A stretch of DNA of 64,000 nt from Halalkalibacterium ligniniphilum (GTDB lineage: Bacteria; Bacillota; Bacilli; Bacillales; Bacillaceae_D). The stretch spans positions 1-64,000 of the forward strand of contig NZ_ANNK01000054.1 in assembly GCF_000334155.1 (NCBI RefSeq), read 5' to 3'. The notes under the pieces were generated by a model that worked only from the letters and a program-made list of their open reading frames with translations, was not told where the DNA came from and ran no database searches. Positions within the stretch are counted from its first letter, which is position 1. Each line of letters starts with the position of its first letter. Positions 22,514 to 32,150 of this stretch are shown piece by piece. The position numbers and the translations under genes are program-made.

Positions 22514-23428
22514 ATGGATTTGCTCGGACAGCTTAAAAAACATTATCCATATCGCAACGTCGAATTCATTAACGACAACGTCATCAAAACGGAGCATGGT
22601 CGTAAACGGGTGCAAGCATGGGTTGATGAGCAGTTACTTGACTGGCATGTCCATTGGCGAGACCATTGTTTTTCAAGTCCATTTGTCCTTACAAACCGAA
22701 TGATTCGAACCAATGAGGGGACAGCGGCTATTCGTTGGAAAGAGTGCTGGATTACGCTTCATGATGAATTAGGCACACCTTTCCCACAAAAATCCTATGA
22801 GAAGCAATGGGGGAAACTGTTAGGTAAGATGCTCCAATATGGGATTTCAACCGAAAAAAAGCTCCAAGAAGATAACGAAGCCTCCATTAACATGGACGAA
22901 CTTGCCCCATTATTGCGAAAGTTCCCAAATGAAAAAAGACGAGTGCTTACACCTTATTTTGAAGAAGGACAGAAGCGCTTGAATATGGCTGGCCAAATCA
23001 AAGCCTTTTATCAAAAAGAGCCACTTCCCCTTCTTCAGCCTGATCTGACCATAAAGCGTGGTCGAAAAGTTCATGATGTTCTCGTATGGTGTGGTGATTT
23101 TGGCAAACCAATGCGTGGATATCGACCTGTTCGTGCATTTTTACAAACATGGTTGGAAAAAAACGGAGAACAATCATTGCAAAAGCTTTTTTCAGAAATG
23201 AATCTACAGTTTGATTTACGTGGGAACCAAGGTTTTTTGCTCATGGCTGAATGTTTACAGCCTATGGAGTTACTTCCCTTCTTCCATACATTAGAAGGGG
23301 AGCAGACCATTGACGACATTGACGATTGCTTTGAAAACATGAGACCCATGTGGGAGCAAAGCCGTCAGCTTGTGGAACAGCTTAGTAAATGGATGGATGA
23401 AGCGAAAAAGAAGGTGGGCACCTCATGA
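22514..23428 (+). CDS. unrecognised protein between spoVID and ysxE
   Basis: A 304-residue soluble protein that I do not recognise; B. subtilis has no gene of this length between spoVID and ysxE as I recall. There is no signal peptide or membrane segment. The N-terminal part has RMIRTNEGTAAIRWKECW and ITLHDE, which looks vaguely like the N-lobe of the CotS/YsxE kinase-like fold, and the second half has VLVWCGDFGKPMRGYRPVR, but catalytic kinase motifs are not evident. AAGGGAGGGGTGAT gives a strong ribosome site. It overlaps ysxE by 4 nt, so a spore-coat role is inferred from context only. Confidence 0.75.
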   Translation: MDLLGQLKKHYPYRNVEFINDNVIKTEHGRKRVQAWVDEQLLDWHVHWRDHCFSSPFVLTNRMIRTNEGTAAIRWKECWITLHDELGTPFPQKSYEKQWGKLLGKMLQYGISTEKKLQEDNEASINMDELAPLLRKFPNEKRRVLTPYFEEGQKRLNMAGQIKAFYQKEPLPLLQPDLTIKRGRKVHDVLVWCGDFGKPMRGYRPVRAFLQTWLEKNGEQSLQKLFSEMNLQFDLRGNQGFLLMAECLQPMELLPFFHTLEGEQTIDDIDDCFENMRPMWEQSRQLVEQLSKWMDEAKKKVGTS

Positions 23429-24429
23429 TCAATCTGCAACCTAATTATGAAGCCATTTTATATCATTACGACCTTTATCCTGAGGAAATTGAAGACCTCG
23501 GAAAAATAAAAAAAGTGGTAACAAGGCATGGTATGTTTGCGTTGAAGGAAACGGACATGACAAGAGAGCAAGCAGACTGGTTTGTCCATTGTGTGCGCAA
23601 GCTTGGTAAGCTTGGCTACAATAGAGTGATTCCTTTGTTGTCAACGAAGTTCGGCGAATATACGATTTCAGATGGGGCCCATTGCTATTATGTGATGCCA
23701 TGGGTTGAGGAGGTTCCTTATGGAGCACGAGAATCACAAGAAGAAAAGCTCATTGACCAGCTTGGCATTATCCATCGATTGACAGTAAAAACCCAGCCCT
23801 TTTCAAAAGAAACGTTAGAAGCATCATACAAACAACGATTACAACAATGGGAGATGAAAATGCTCGAAGTTCATCGATTTGCTGATGTTGCTGAAAGAAA
23901 AAGTTACATGTCACCCTTTGAGCTGACGCTTTTGACCCATGTTGTCCGACTTGAACAATATAGTGAAGCAGCAAAAGCTCATTTAAAAGCATGGTACGAT
24001 ACTTGTCTTGAAAAAGAGAAATATCGCAGTGTTTTATGTCATGGACGTATCAATCGCTCTCATGCCTTTTTTGACGAAAATTTCGATCCGATTTTAATTA
24101 ATTTTGAACGAGTGGCTCTTGATACACCTGCCCGTGACTTGGCTAGCTTTTGTCGGCAAAGCTTTCCCCATGCACTCTGGTCAGAAGGAGAAATCTGGAA
24201 GTGGTTTGACCGCTATGAACAGCACTTGCCATTGCTAGAAGAGGAAAAAAATCTTCTTAGTGCTTATCTTACATTTCCAGAGCCGATTGTGTTCGCCATT
24301 GAAGCCTACAGCAAAAAAAACGGAGAAATATCTGAGATGATGCATGTACATCGCTTAGAGAAGAGATTACTTGCGATGCGAAAAGTACAGCGACTTACAC
24401 AGAAACTTGTACCTGTAAAGGAAAGCTAG
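23425..24429 (+). CDS. ysxE: spore coat protein YsxE, CotS/aminoglycoside-phosphotransferase-like
   Basis: YsxE is a kinase-fold protein of the CotS group found in the inner spore coat and dependent on SpoVID. The 334 residues show the N-lobe ITHG-like segment KKVVTRHGMFALKET, IHRLTV in the middle, and the C-lobe VLCHGRINRSHAFFD followed by PILINFERVALDTPARDL. In an active phosphotransferase the first of these would read HGD and the second would carry an invariant Asp; here HGR and NFE replace them, suggesting loss of catalysis. ATG overlaps the upstream gene (ATGA). Confidence 0.87.
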   Translation: MINLQPNYEAILYHYDLYPEEIEDLGKIKKVVTRHGMFALKETDMTREQADWFVHCVRKLGKLGYNRVIPLLSTKFGEYTISDGAHCYYVMPWVEEVPYGARESQEEKLIDQLGIIHRLTVKTQPFSKETLEASYKQRLQQWEMKMLEVHRFADVAERKSYMSPFELTLLTHVVRLEQYSEAAKAHLKAWYDTCLEKEKYRSVLCHGRINRSHAFFDENFDPILINFERVALDTPARDLASFCRQSFPHALWSEGEIWKWFDRYEQHLPLLEEEKNLLSAYLTFPEPIVFAIEAYSKKNGEISEMMHVHRLEKRLLAMRKVQRLTQKLVPVKES

Positions 24430-24461
24430 ACGTTCTCTTTTAACGAGGAGAACGTTTTTTG
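24430..24461 (+). terminator. terminator of the spoVID-ysxE operon
   Basis: ACGTTCTC (24430-24437) pairs with GAGAACGT (24448-24455), followed directly by TTTTTT. Confidence 0.88.
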
Positions 24462-24471
24462 CTGTATCTTT

Positions 24472-24744
24472 TTAAAATAACCTTAAAAGAAGACAGCAAT
24501 AGAGGAAAATGAGAAAGGTAAGGATAATGACATCGAATGTCGTGGGAAAAAGAAGCGTACGTAAAAATTGAAAAATGATTAAAGGGAGCAAGCATTGGGC
24601 GAAGGCAGATCGAATTCGAAAAAACCAAGGGGGGCGATGATGCTTATGATAGCGACGCATCCTTTGTCTGTCTCCTTTCAACATCCACGTTACCATTTTA
24701 ATCATTATTTTATAGCCTATGCTTATGAAGAAAAAGGTGTGCAT
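24472..24744 (-). CDS. possible small membrane protein, leftward
   Basis: A 90-codon leftward frame with two hydrophobic segments in its C-terminal half (about LPLIIFQFLRTLLFP and DVIILTFLIFLYCCLLL) preceded by a basic stretch (RQRMRRYHKHHRPP). It lies between the ysxE terminator and the valS leader, where an independent leftward gene would fit. The ribosome site is weak for every candidate start (24744, or internal ATGs giving about 77 residues). I do not recognise it; it may be a chance frame. Confidence 0.35.
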   Translation of the reverse strand: MHTFFFISIGYKIMIKMVTWMLKGDRQRMRRYHKHHRPPWFFRIRSAFAQCLLPLIIFQFLRTLLFPTTFDVIILTFLIFLYCCLLLRLF

Positions 24745-24899
24745 GTTGTAAGAGTAGGATAGAGAGGCTTTTAGAAAAAAGGACCGGACAACAGAGAAAC
24801 AGCATTGCTTGGTTTGCTGTCCTCAAACTTACACGAGATTCATCCCCTTTTTTACTGAAAAAATAAGTATAAAAAAACAAAAAAATGGGGATGCTCGTA

Positions 24900-24929
24900 T
24901 TGACGAATAAAGGCAAACAACGCTAAAAT
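24900..24929 (+). promoter_or_regulatory. sigma-A promoter for the valS T-box leader
   Basis: TTGACG (24900-24905), an 18-nt spacer and TAAAAT (24924-24929) stand immediately before the structured leader, so the transcript would start near 24936. Confidence 0.65.
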
Positions 24930-24934
24930 AAACC

Positions 24935-25190
24935 ATACGAAATTTGAAATGCGAAGACAGGGAAGAGTAGGTCCAAAACCCTTTTAGAGAGGGGAGCCAT
25001 TTGCTGAAAGGCTTCCTAGGATGTATGGATTGAAGGTCGCCCTTGAGCAGCTTTGCTGAACAACAGAGTAAGCAAAGCCGGTGAACAGCCGTTAATGTCC
25101 ATGAAGTGTGTAAGTGATCATCGCTTACAAACAAAGGTGGTACCGCGAAAGTAACTCTCTTCGTCCTTTGGATGAAGGGGGTTTTTTGTT
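24935..25190 (+). promoter_or_regulatory. T-box riboswitch leader of valS (specifier GUC)
   Basis: The leader senses uncharged tRNA-Val and controls read-through into valS. The conserved T-box AGGTGGTACCGCG is at 25135-25147. Stem I landmarks precede it: AGAGTAGG (about 24964-24971), AGAGAGGGGAGCC and GCTGAAAGG. On the 3' side of stem I, TGAAGGTCGCC places the valine codon GTC at 25036-25038, in the position expected for the specifier. The T-box is followed by the terminator stem CTTCGTCC/GGATGAAG and GTTTTTTG at 25181-25188. Binding of uncharged tRNA to the T-box bulge would favour the antiterminator. Confidence 0.95.
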
Positions 25191-25223
25191 TTTATTTAGG
25201 AAAAAAGCGAGGAGGATGATGAG

Positions 25224-27866
25224 ATGGAAAAACAAGAAATTTCCATGCCAACAAAATATAACCCACAAGAAACGGAACCCAAATGGTATCCATACTGGGT
25301 AAATGGAGCGTTTTTTAAAGCAAAAGGGGATGAAGCAAAGAAGCCGTATACGATTGTCATTCCACCTCCGAATGTAACAGGAAAGCTTCACTTAGGTCAT
25401 GCATGGGATACAACGCTGCAGGATATTTTATCTCGTGTGAAGCGCATGCAGGGGTATGATACGTTATGGTTGCCAGGGATGGACCATGCAGGAATTGCAA
25501 CCCAAGCAAAGGTAGAGGCGAAGCTCCGTGAGCAAGGAACCTCCCGTTATGAATTAGGACGCGAGGGGTTTCTTGAAAAAGCTTGGGAATGGAAGGAAGA
25601 ATACGCAGATTTTATACGTCAGCAATGGGCGAAGCTCGGTCTTTCCCTCGATTATTCCCGGGAACGTTTTACCCTAGATGAAGGGCTGTCAAAGGCTGTT
25701 CGGGAAGTGTTTGTTAAGTTGTATGAAAAGGGGCTTATTTATCGAGGCGAATACATTATTAACTGGGACCCTGAAACAAAAACTGCCCTTTCGGATATTG
25801 AAGTCATTTATAAGGATGTCCAAGGTGCGTTTTATCATATGAACTATCCTCTCACAGACGGTAGTGGCCATATTGAAGTGGCGACAACTCGTCCAGAAAC
25901 GATGCTTGGAGATACAGCTGTTGCTGTCCACCCAGAGGATGAGCGTTACAAGCACTTAATTGGTAAAACGGTTACGTTGCCGATAACGGGGCGAGAAATT
26001 CCAATTGTCGCCGATGATTATGTTGATATGGAATTTGGTTCAGGTGCGGTGAAGATCACACCTGCACATGATCCGAATGATTTTGAAATCGGAAACCGTC
26101 ACAACCTTGAGCGTATTCTTATCATGAATGAGGATGGTTCAATGAATGAAAACGCAGGAAAGTATCAAGGGCTTGATCGCTTTGCCTGCCGTAAGCAAAT
26201 TGTAAAAGACCTTCAAGAAGAGGGTGTGCTTTTTAAGATTGAAGAGCATACTCATTCAGTTGGACATTCAGAACGAAGCGGAGCGGTCGTTGAGCCGTAT
26301 CTTTCAACACAATGGTTTGTAAAAATGCAGCCCCTTGCAGAAGAGGCCATCAAGCTACAGAACACAGATGGGAAAGTGAACTTTGTACCAGAGCGCTTTG
26401 AAAAAACCTATTTACACTGGATGGAAAACATTCGAGACTGGTGTATTTCACGTCAGCTTTGGTGGGGGCACCGCATTCCTGCTTGGTACCATAAGGAAAC
26501 AGGCGAAGTGTATGTTGGTCATGAAGCACCAGAGGATGAGGAAAATTGGAAGCAAGATGAAGATGTCCTTGACACATGGTTTAGTTCAGCGCTTTGGCCT
26601 TTCTCAACAATGGGCTGGCCAGATACGGATGCTCCTGATTTCAAGCGTTTTTATTCAACAGATGTGCTTGTGACTGGCTATGACATCATCTTCTTCTGGG
26701 TTTCACGGATGATTTTTCAAGGGCTTGAGTTTACAGGTAAGCGTCCATTTAAAGATGTGCTTATCCATGGGCTTGTGCGTGACGACCAAGGACGGAAAAT
26801 GAGTAAATCATTAGGGAACGGTGTTGACCCGATGGAGGTTATCGACAAATACGGTGCAGATTCACTCCGTTTCTTTCTGTCGACTGGCAGTTCCCCAGGA
26901 AATGATTTACGATTCCACTGGGAAAAAGTCGAATCAACGTGGAATTTCGGGAATAAAATTTGGAATGCTTCCCGCTTTGCGCTCATGAATATGGATGGCT
27001 TAGCATACGAGGAAATTGACCTGAATGGCGAAAAATCGACGGCAGATAAGTGGATTTTAACCCGTTTGCAAGAGACGATTGAAGATGTTACTCGCCTTAT
27101 TGATACGTATGAATTCGGTGAGGTTGGCCGAATCCTATACAACTTCATTTGGGATGACTTCTGTGACTGGTATATTGAAATGGCGAAGCTGCCTCTTTAC
27201 GGCGACGATGAAGCTGCCAGGAAGACAACGCGTTCGATTCTTGCGTACGTCTTAGATCAAACGATGCGGCTCCTTCATCCGATCATGCCGTTTATTACCG
27301 AGGAAATATGGCAGCACCTGCCTCATGAAGGTGAATCGATCACCGTTGCCTCATGGCCTGAAAAGCGTGAAGACTTCATGTTTTCTGATGCAGTAAAAGA
27401 CATGGAGCTTCTTAAAGAGGTGATTCGTTCCGTCCGCAACACGAGAGCAGAGCTAAATGTTCCAATGAGTAAAGAAATTGAGCTACACATCCGAGCAAAA
27501 GATGAAGGAGTCTTAAGCCAGCTTGAACGCAATCAAAGCTACATTGAGAAGTTCTGTAACCCAAGCGAATTAAAGCTCGGGATCGATTTACCGACACCAG
27601 AAAAATCGATGTCCAATGTATTGTCCGGCGTAGAGCTTTACTTACCGCTTGCAGGACTTTTAGATCTTGATGCGGAGATTGCCCGTCTTCAAAAAGAAGA
27701 GGAAAAGCTGAATAAGGAAGTTGAGCGTGTCCAGAAAAAGCTTAGCAACCAAGGGTTTATCGCAAAAGCCCCTGAAAAAGTCATCGAAGAAGAAAAAGCG
27801 AAAGAAGCCGATTACCTAGAAAAACGTGAAGCGGTGCGTGCCCGGATTGCTGAGTTAAAAGGATAA
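25224..27866 (+). CDS. valS: valyl-tRNA synthetase
   Basis: ValS charges tRNA-Val and edits misactivated threonine. The 880-residue class I synthetase has the HIGH-type motif in [15 protein letters not shown] (residues about 49-63), the CP1 editing domain (about 190-345, with [17 protein letters not shown]), KMSKS in [11 protein letters not shown] (about 525), the anticodon-binding helical domain and the C-terminal coiled coil ([19 protein letters not shown]) that contacts the tRNA elbow. AGGAGG at 25210-25215 sets the ATG at 25224. Expression is controlled by the T-box leader. Confidence 0.98.
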   Translation: MEKQEISMPTKYNPQETEPKWYPYWVNGAFFKAKGDEAKKPYTIVIPPPNVTGKLHLGHAWDTTLQDILSRVKRMQGYDTLWLPGMDHAGIATQAKVEAKLREQGTSRYELGREGFLEKAWEWKEEYADFIRQQWAKLGLSLDYSRERFTLDEGLSKAVREVFVKLYEKGLIYRGEYIINWDPETKTALSDIEVIYKDVQGAFYHMNYPLTDGSGHIEVATTRPETMLGDTAVAVHPEDERYKHLIGKTVTLPITGREIPIVADDYVDMEFGSGAVKITPAHDPNDFEIGNRHNLERILIMNEDGSMNENAGKYQGLDRFACRKQIVKDLQEEGVLFKIEEHTHSVGHSERSGAVVEPYLSTQWFVKMQPLAEEAIKLQNTDGKVNFVPERFEKTYLHWMENIRDWCISRQLWWGHRIPAWYHKETGEVYVGHEAPEDEENWKQDEDVLDTWFSSALWPFSTMGWPDTDAPDFKRFYSTDVLVTGYDIIFFWVSRMIFQGLEFTGKRPFKDVLIHGLVRDDQGRKMSKSLGNGVDPMEVIDKYGADSLRFFLSTGSSPGNDLRFHWEKVESTWNFGNKIWNASRFALMNMDGLAYEEIDLNGEKSTADKWILTRLQETIEDVTRLIDTYEFGEVGRILYNFIWDDFCDWYIEMAKLPLYGDDEAARKTTRSILAYVLDQTMRLLHPIMPFITEEIWQHLPHEGESITVASWPEKREDFMFSDAVKDMELLKEVIRSVRNTRAELNVPMSKEIELHIRAKDEGVLSQLERNQSYIEKFCNPSELKLGIDLPTPEKSMSNVLSGVELYLPLAGLLDLDAEIARLQKEEEKLNKEVERVQKKLSNQGFIAKAPEKVIEEEKAKEADYLEKREAVRARIAELKG

Positions 27867-27872
27867 CCATCA

Positions 27873-27914
27873 AATAGGTTGCCTAAGACATTTTGTCTCG
27901 GCAGCCTATTTTTC
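27873..27914 (+). terminator. terminator of valS
   Basis: AATAGGTTGCC...AGACA (27873-27890) pairs with TGTCT.GGCAGCCTATT (27895-27910), followed by TTT. It is a long stem with a few internal mismatches. Confidence 0.8.
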
Positions 27915-28031
27915 TCATCCTACAATGTTTTTTAGCGAATGAATTAGGAGAAGAAGAGCGGAATTCCATGCTATAATGGATTCATTTGCTTAAAAATCAT
28001 TTATATGATGGTCGAATAGAAGAGAGTGAAG

Positions 28032-28290
28032 ATGACAAAGATATTTTTTGAAAATAGAGGTTCTATTCATTTTTACTGCTCTGCTTGTAAGTTTAGTAGG
28101 CTGTGGGAAGGAATCAGAAAATGGAGAAGTCAGTGAGCAAACGAGTGAATAAACCGAATCTTCAACAGTTGAAGAAAATCCGATTGTTACAATAACGATG
28201 GAAAACGGTGAAGATATTATCCTTGAATTGTATCCTGACATTGCTCCAAATACAGTTAATAACTTTATTTCTTTCATTGAAGAAGGCTAG
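28032..28290 (+). pseudogene. decayed cyclophilin-type peptidyl-prolyl isomerase lipoprotein
   Basis: An intact gene is not present, but the remains are readable. ATGACAAAGATA at 28032 starts a frame that shifts by one base into LKIEVLFIFTALLVSLVGCG, a lipoprotein signal with a VGC lipobox. The frame then meets an in-frame TAA after QTSE, continues as PIVTITMENGEDIILELYP and DIAPNTVNNFISFIEEG (the N-terminal strand and helix of cyclophilins), and stops at TAG 28288-28290. The remaining catalytic domain is deleted. So there is one frameshift, one nonsense codon and a 3' deletion. Extracytoplasmic cyclophilins of this type fold secreted proteins. Confidence 0.82.
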
Positions 28291-28325
28291 AGGTAATAAT
28301 AGTTCTTTCATTGATTTTTCTTCCA

Positions 28326-28355
28326 TTGAAAGTTGACGACGGTTGTCGCTATAAT
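28326..28355 (+). promoter_or_regulatory. sigma-A promoter for folC
   Basis: TTGAAA (28326-28331), an 18-nt spacer and a perfect TATAAT (28350-28355) lie 38 nt before the folC start. Confidence 0.7.
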
Positions 28356-28393
28356 CAGAACAAAGAGATACAGGAGCTAGGGAGCTGAGAGAG

Positions 28394-29725
28394 ATGCATA
28401 CAGCTGAAGAGGCAATTGAATGGATTCATTCACTCTTGCCATTTGGGATGAAACCTGGACTGAAGCGAATGGAGTGGATGCTTGAAGCGTTAGGGAATCC
28501 GGAAAAACAGATTGATTACATTCACATCGGTGGGACAAATGGCAAAGGGTCCACCGTTAGTTATATGCGAAACGTTCTTGAGGCGGGAGGATACAAAATT
28601 GGTACGTTTACTTCTCCTTATATAGAGTTGTTTCAAGAACGAATATCTGTCAATGGACAACCAATAAGTGATGAAGATCTCCTCGATGGTTGTGTTCGGA
28701 TTCGTCCCCTTGTAGAGGAATTACAAAAAAGTGAGTTAGGTAGCCCGACAGAGTTTGAGGTGATTACAGCCCTTGCGTTTGACTATTTTGCGAACAAGGT
28801 GAAGCCAGATCTTGTGCTACTTGAAGTTGGCTTAGGAGGAAGAATGGACTCGACCAATGTCATTCAACCACTTCTCTCGATTATTACGTCCATTGGCCAT
28901 GATCATATGCATATTTTAGGTGATACACTTGGGGAAATTGCTTATGAAAAAGCAGGGATTATTAAAGAAAAAGTTCCGGTTGTGACTGCTGTAGAACAGG
29001 ATGAGGCTTGGGAGGTTATTGACAGAATCGCTGCGGAAAGAGGAGCGACAGTCTATCGATATAACCGAGATTTTATGACTTCGAATCTTTTGGTGACAGA
29101 GGATGAGCAAAGCTTTACGACCAAAACGCCTTTTCGCGCCCATTTTGATTATAGGCTTCAAATGAAAGGACCCCATCAAATTTCAAATGCGGCTCTTGCC
29201 ATTATGGGTCTCGACATTTTATGTGCTTATTATTCTTTTCAATTGGACGAACAAGCATTTAAGCAAGGACTTTGGAATACGACATGGATTGGACGATTTG
29301 AAACGGTGAGTCATGCGCCCTTGACGATAGTAGATGGCGCCCACAATGCCGAAGGGTGGGAAGCATTGGCCAAAACATTAGAGCTTCACTACCCAAGCTA
29401 TACGTATCGCTTTGTCGTCGCCTGTACGAAAGAGAAGGATATGGAGAAGCTTCTTGCTCCTTTTCAACAGTGGGATGCACGATTTACATTTACGAGCTTT
29501 GAGTTTTTTCGTGCTGAACAAGCAAAGGTTTTATATGAGCAAGCACCAGTGAAAAATAAGCATATAGAGGAAGATTGGAAAAAAGCAATACGGCAGGAAC
29601 AGCAAGCGCATCAAGAAGGAGAAATGCTCATTGTTTCTGGGTCGCTTTACTTTATTGCACTTGTTCGTAGATATTTGCTCAGTGAGCAGTCGAATCAAAC
29701 GACCAGTGCTGTAGCTTTGGATTAG
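28394..29725 (+). CDS. folC: folylpolyglutamate synthase / dihydrofolate synthase
   Basis: FolC adds glutamates to folates, an ATP-dependent ligase of the Mur-ligase superfamily. In the 443 residues the P-loop IHIGGTNGKGSTVSYM (about 41-56), the TSPYIELFQERI motif, the EVGLGGRMDSTNV segment and ITSIGHDHMHILG are intact; the C-terminal Mur-ligase domain has WIGRFETV and VDGAHNAEG. The GGAGCTGAGAGAG upstream serves as ribosome site. In B. subtilis folC is followed by comC; here the type IV pilus locus follows. Confidence 0.96.
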   Translation: MHTAEEAIEWIHSLLPFGMKPGLKRMEWMLEALGNPEKQIDYIHIGGTNGKGSTVSYMRNVLEAGGYKIGTFTSPYIELFQERISVNGQPISDEDLLDGCVRIRPLVEELQKSELGSPTEFEVITALAFDYFANKVKPDLVLLEVGLGGRMDSTNVIQPLLSIITSIGHDHMHILGDTLGEIAYEKAGIIKEKVPVVTAVEQDEAWEVIDRIAAERGATVYRYNRDFMTSNLLVTEDEQSFTTKTPFRAHFDYRLQMKGPHQISNAALAIMGLDILCAYYSFQLDEQAFKQGLWNTTWIGRFETVSHAPLTIVDGAHNAEGWEALAKTLELHYPSYTYRFVVACTKEKDMEKLLAPFQQWDARFTFTSFEFFRAEQAKVLYEQAPVKNKHIEEDWKKAIRQEQQAHQEGEMLIVSGSLYFIALVRRYLLSEQSNQTTSAVALD

Positions 29726-29750
29726 GAACAATCAAGAGTGAAAATGGAAG

Positions 29751-29784
29751 CCCCGTAAGCATGATTAGTAGCTTACGGGGTTTT
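29751..29784. terminator. bidirectional terminator between folC and the leftward pilin operon
   Basis: CCCCGTAAGC (29751-29760) is perfectly complementary to GCTTACGGGG (29771-29780), followed by TTTT on the plus strand. It sits between two converging transcripts. Confidence 0.8.
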
Positions 29785-29792
29785 CAAAATGT

Positions 29793-32150
29793 CTAATAAC
29801 ATTTAAAGAGGGCATCTCGATTAAATACGGTTGTGCCTCCTCCAGAGGTATACCCGATTCGATTGTTGCCCCTGACATTAAGGTTTCCACCGACTGCAAT
29901 GGTGCCACCTGCTTCAATGAAAAGATTGTTATTAGCAGTAAGATCACCTGCTACAAAAAAATCACCAGATTGGGCAGAAATCTCTCCATTGTTGTGAACG
30001 GTCAACTGACCTAAAACAATGTCTTCCTCAATTTTTAACTCGGAATTGTTATGAAGTTGTAATTCTCCATCTAGAATAAAGCGTCTTGCTTCAATCGAGG
30101 AGTTATTGTGACCAGCATAGCTTCCAGCGTAAAACGTATCCTGTAGGGAGATAGTAGAATTGTTTCCATTAACAACCACTAGATTTCCTACCAACAAATT
30201 ACTTTGAGAAGGAGTGATTGAGTCGTTATAAGCTACCTGATTATTAAAAACTAAATTGTTCGTAATCATTAAATTCCCATATATATTGAGATCAAGATTG
30301 TTTCGATTGATCGTAAAATCATCAAAAACAAGAGTAACTGGCTGATCTGGACTGCCAAACGTAATCCTATTAATGTTGCTGTTAATGGTTAACGAGCCAG
30401 CATAGAAAATCGGACTTCCATCAGAAGACATGATTTTTTCTTGAATAAGCTCAATCTGGCATTGGTCATCCCAATTGCGACATGAAGAAAGCTCAGAGCG
30501 TATGTCTACAGCTTCTTGCTTTGCTCGTGCAATTTCATTGTTATAGAAGCTTGCAAGTTCATTTTTATATGACAAGAGGGCCTCTGTTAATGCCGCTTTT
30601 TGCCCGTTTGTTAGTTCGCCCCTATCCTGCCGCCCTTGTCCTTGCCACCTCCAATTCCATAGCCAACTCAGGTCCCAATTGGATGGCATAGAACCACCCA
30701 AGAAAAACTCATCCGTTTTTGCTGGGATCATCTTTCGTTTTTCAGGTGTAATAATTTGACAAGGATCTTGAGAAGAAATGTCCACAAAGTCAGATAATAC
30801 ACTTTCAACTCCGTTATACGTCTGTGTCACTGCATACTGTCCAGGGGCTAGATTCTCGATCATTGTGTTGTGTAAATCGCTCACCTTTTCAATCTGATTT
30901 TCTTCATTAAGGCGATAAAGGGTGTAAAAAGCAGCCTTCTCTAATCCTTCAAGAATCTCCAAAGTCCTTTCACTGCTTGCCAACGTTAGCTTGTTTGGGC
31001 GAACGGTGGAAAATGCCTCTTGCTCTGCTTCCGACGGAAGACGACTTTCTGCTCCATTCACTGTTTGCCTCACATAGTATCCTGCTCCAATTGGCACATT
31101 CTCAATGAGTGTTATTGAACCATCTGTCCGAGCAACAGTACCTGCGACAGGGACATGGTCGCTCGTATAGACCTGAACCGTTGCCCCAGGCTCGAGTGCA
31201 GCTGAAGGGATTTTTAAGGCTCCAGTCGTTTGGTCACGCTCGGCATCCATTCCTTCAACAACCAATATTGGTGGTGGACATACATTTATAAAAGGAGATG
31301 GACCGCTTTCCATTCCTTCAACCACCTGTGTTACGTAATACCCGACACCATAAGGAACGTCTTGAAAGACATACGCCTCTTTCTCCTGAACCGTCTTTTC
31401 TACCAAAAAGTCTGGATCCGTTTCGTTACGAAGGATTACGGTCCCATTAGGTGTCATCCCTCGGACATAAATCATCCGTTCAGCATTTGGGATGCAGCCG
31501 TCTCCAAAAACAGTAAGAACATCAGGACGTTCGCTTAACGGGATAATAAAGTAGCTATCAACGGCTTCAACTGCGATAACTTCAAAGGTTGGCACATCGT
31601 CTGTTGATTCAATGAAGGGAATGGCCTCCTCCTGAATTCCTAAAAAGCCATAGCTTGTGAAATCAATGCGAATAAAATCAAACATTTCATCGGTGGCTTT
31701 TATAGGGTCTCCGTTTTCCTGTTCCACAAATGGAGTGAATCGGATGCTTCTGATTTGATAGGTGGATTCTTTACCATCCGTTTGCTGGAGCATTTTGCTA
31801 ATTTCTTGTCTATATTCGATGGGCGTATTTGCTAGGGTTTGAAGAAAGGCTTGTGCATACGCGCGATTTAATATGTGCACATCGTCCTCACCTTCATCAC
31901 GTAGTGCCAAAAAAGCCGTTCTTCCATCCTCTTGTGCTTTTTTTTGTTGTTCACGTATTAATGCCTCAAAGTAGGTCACGCCCATCTCGGCTACGTCATA
32001 GGAACGCTGCTGTTCATTTGTCATCGCTACTTGTCTAGCTGTTGAAAGAATCATCGTTAAAAACGCTGTTGCGGCGACAGCGATAACAGCCATAGTTAAC
32101 AAGACTGTAAGAAGGGAAGACCCTTGCTGTTGATGAATGTCACGATTCAT
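29793..32150 (-). CDS. giant prepilin-like protein with triple repeats and beta-helical C-terminus
   Basis: A 785-residue leftward product. Residues 1-36 form a PilX/GspK-type prepilin N-terminus (basic, QQQGSS, then one hydrophobic helix) that lacks the Glu5 of major pilins, as tip pilins do. Three related modules follow at about 237-290, 323-372 and 407-457, each ending in a Y.V.Q..NG.ES pattern (YYVTQVVEGMESG, YYVRQTVNGAES, YAVTQTYNGVES). A helical linker (515-570) leads to about 200 residues of short Asn-rich strands (580-785; INSNINRITFG, GNLVVVNGNNSTI, VGGNLNVRGNNR), a likely right-handed beta-helix like polymer-forming or bactofilin folds. An adhesive or capping role at the pilus tip is inferred. 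The start overlaps the upstream prepilin gene by 4 nt. Confidence 0.85.
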   Translation of the reverse strand: MNRDIHQQQGSSLLTVLLTMAVIAVAATAFLTMILSTARQVAMTNEQQRSYDVAEMGVTYFEALIREQQKKAQEDGRTAFLALRDEGEDDVHILNRAYAQAFLQTLANTPIEYRQEISKMLQQTDGKESTYQIRSIRFTPFVEQENGDPIKATDEMFDFIRIDFTSYGFLGIQEEAIPFIESTDDVPTFEVIAVEAVDSYFIIPLSERPDVLTVFGDGCIPNAERMIYVRGMTPNGTVILRNETDPDFLVEKTVQEKEAYVFQDVPYGVGYYVTQVVEGMESGPSPFINVCPPPILVVEGMDAERDQTTGALKIPSAALEPGATVQVYTSDHVPVAGTVARTDGSITLIENVPIGAGYYVRQTVNGAESRLPSEAEQEAFSTVRPNKLTLASSERTLEILEGLEKAAFYTLYRLNEENQIEKVSDLHNTMIENLAPGQYAVTQTYNGVESVLSDFVDISSQDPCQIITPEKRKMIPAKTDEFFLGGSMPSNWDLSWLWNWRWQGQGRQDRGELTNGQKAALTEALLSYKNELASFYNNEIARAKQEAVDIRSELSSCRNWDDQCQIELIQEKIMSSDGSPIFYAGSLTINSNINRITFGSPDQPVTLVFDDFTINRNNLDLNIYGNLMITNNLVFNNQVAYNDSITPSQSNLLVGNLVVVNGNNSTISLQDTFYAGSYAGHNNSSIEARRFILDGELQLHNNSELKIEEDIVLGQLTVHNNGEISAQSGDFFVAGDLTANNNLFIEAGGTIAVGGNLNVRGNNRIGYTSGGGTTVFNRDALFKCY

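Noticed and set aside
24829-25134. Leftward 101-codon frame over the valS leader
   Set aside because: The interval is fully explained by the promoter and T-box stem I on the plus strand.
26717-27148. 143-codon leftward frame inside valS
   Set aside because: Antisense to the KMSKS and anticodon-binding region of valS; no start signals and no domain pattern.
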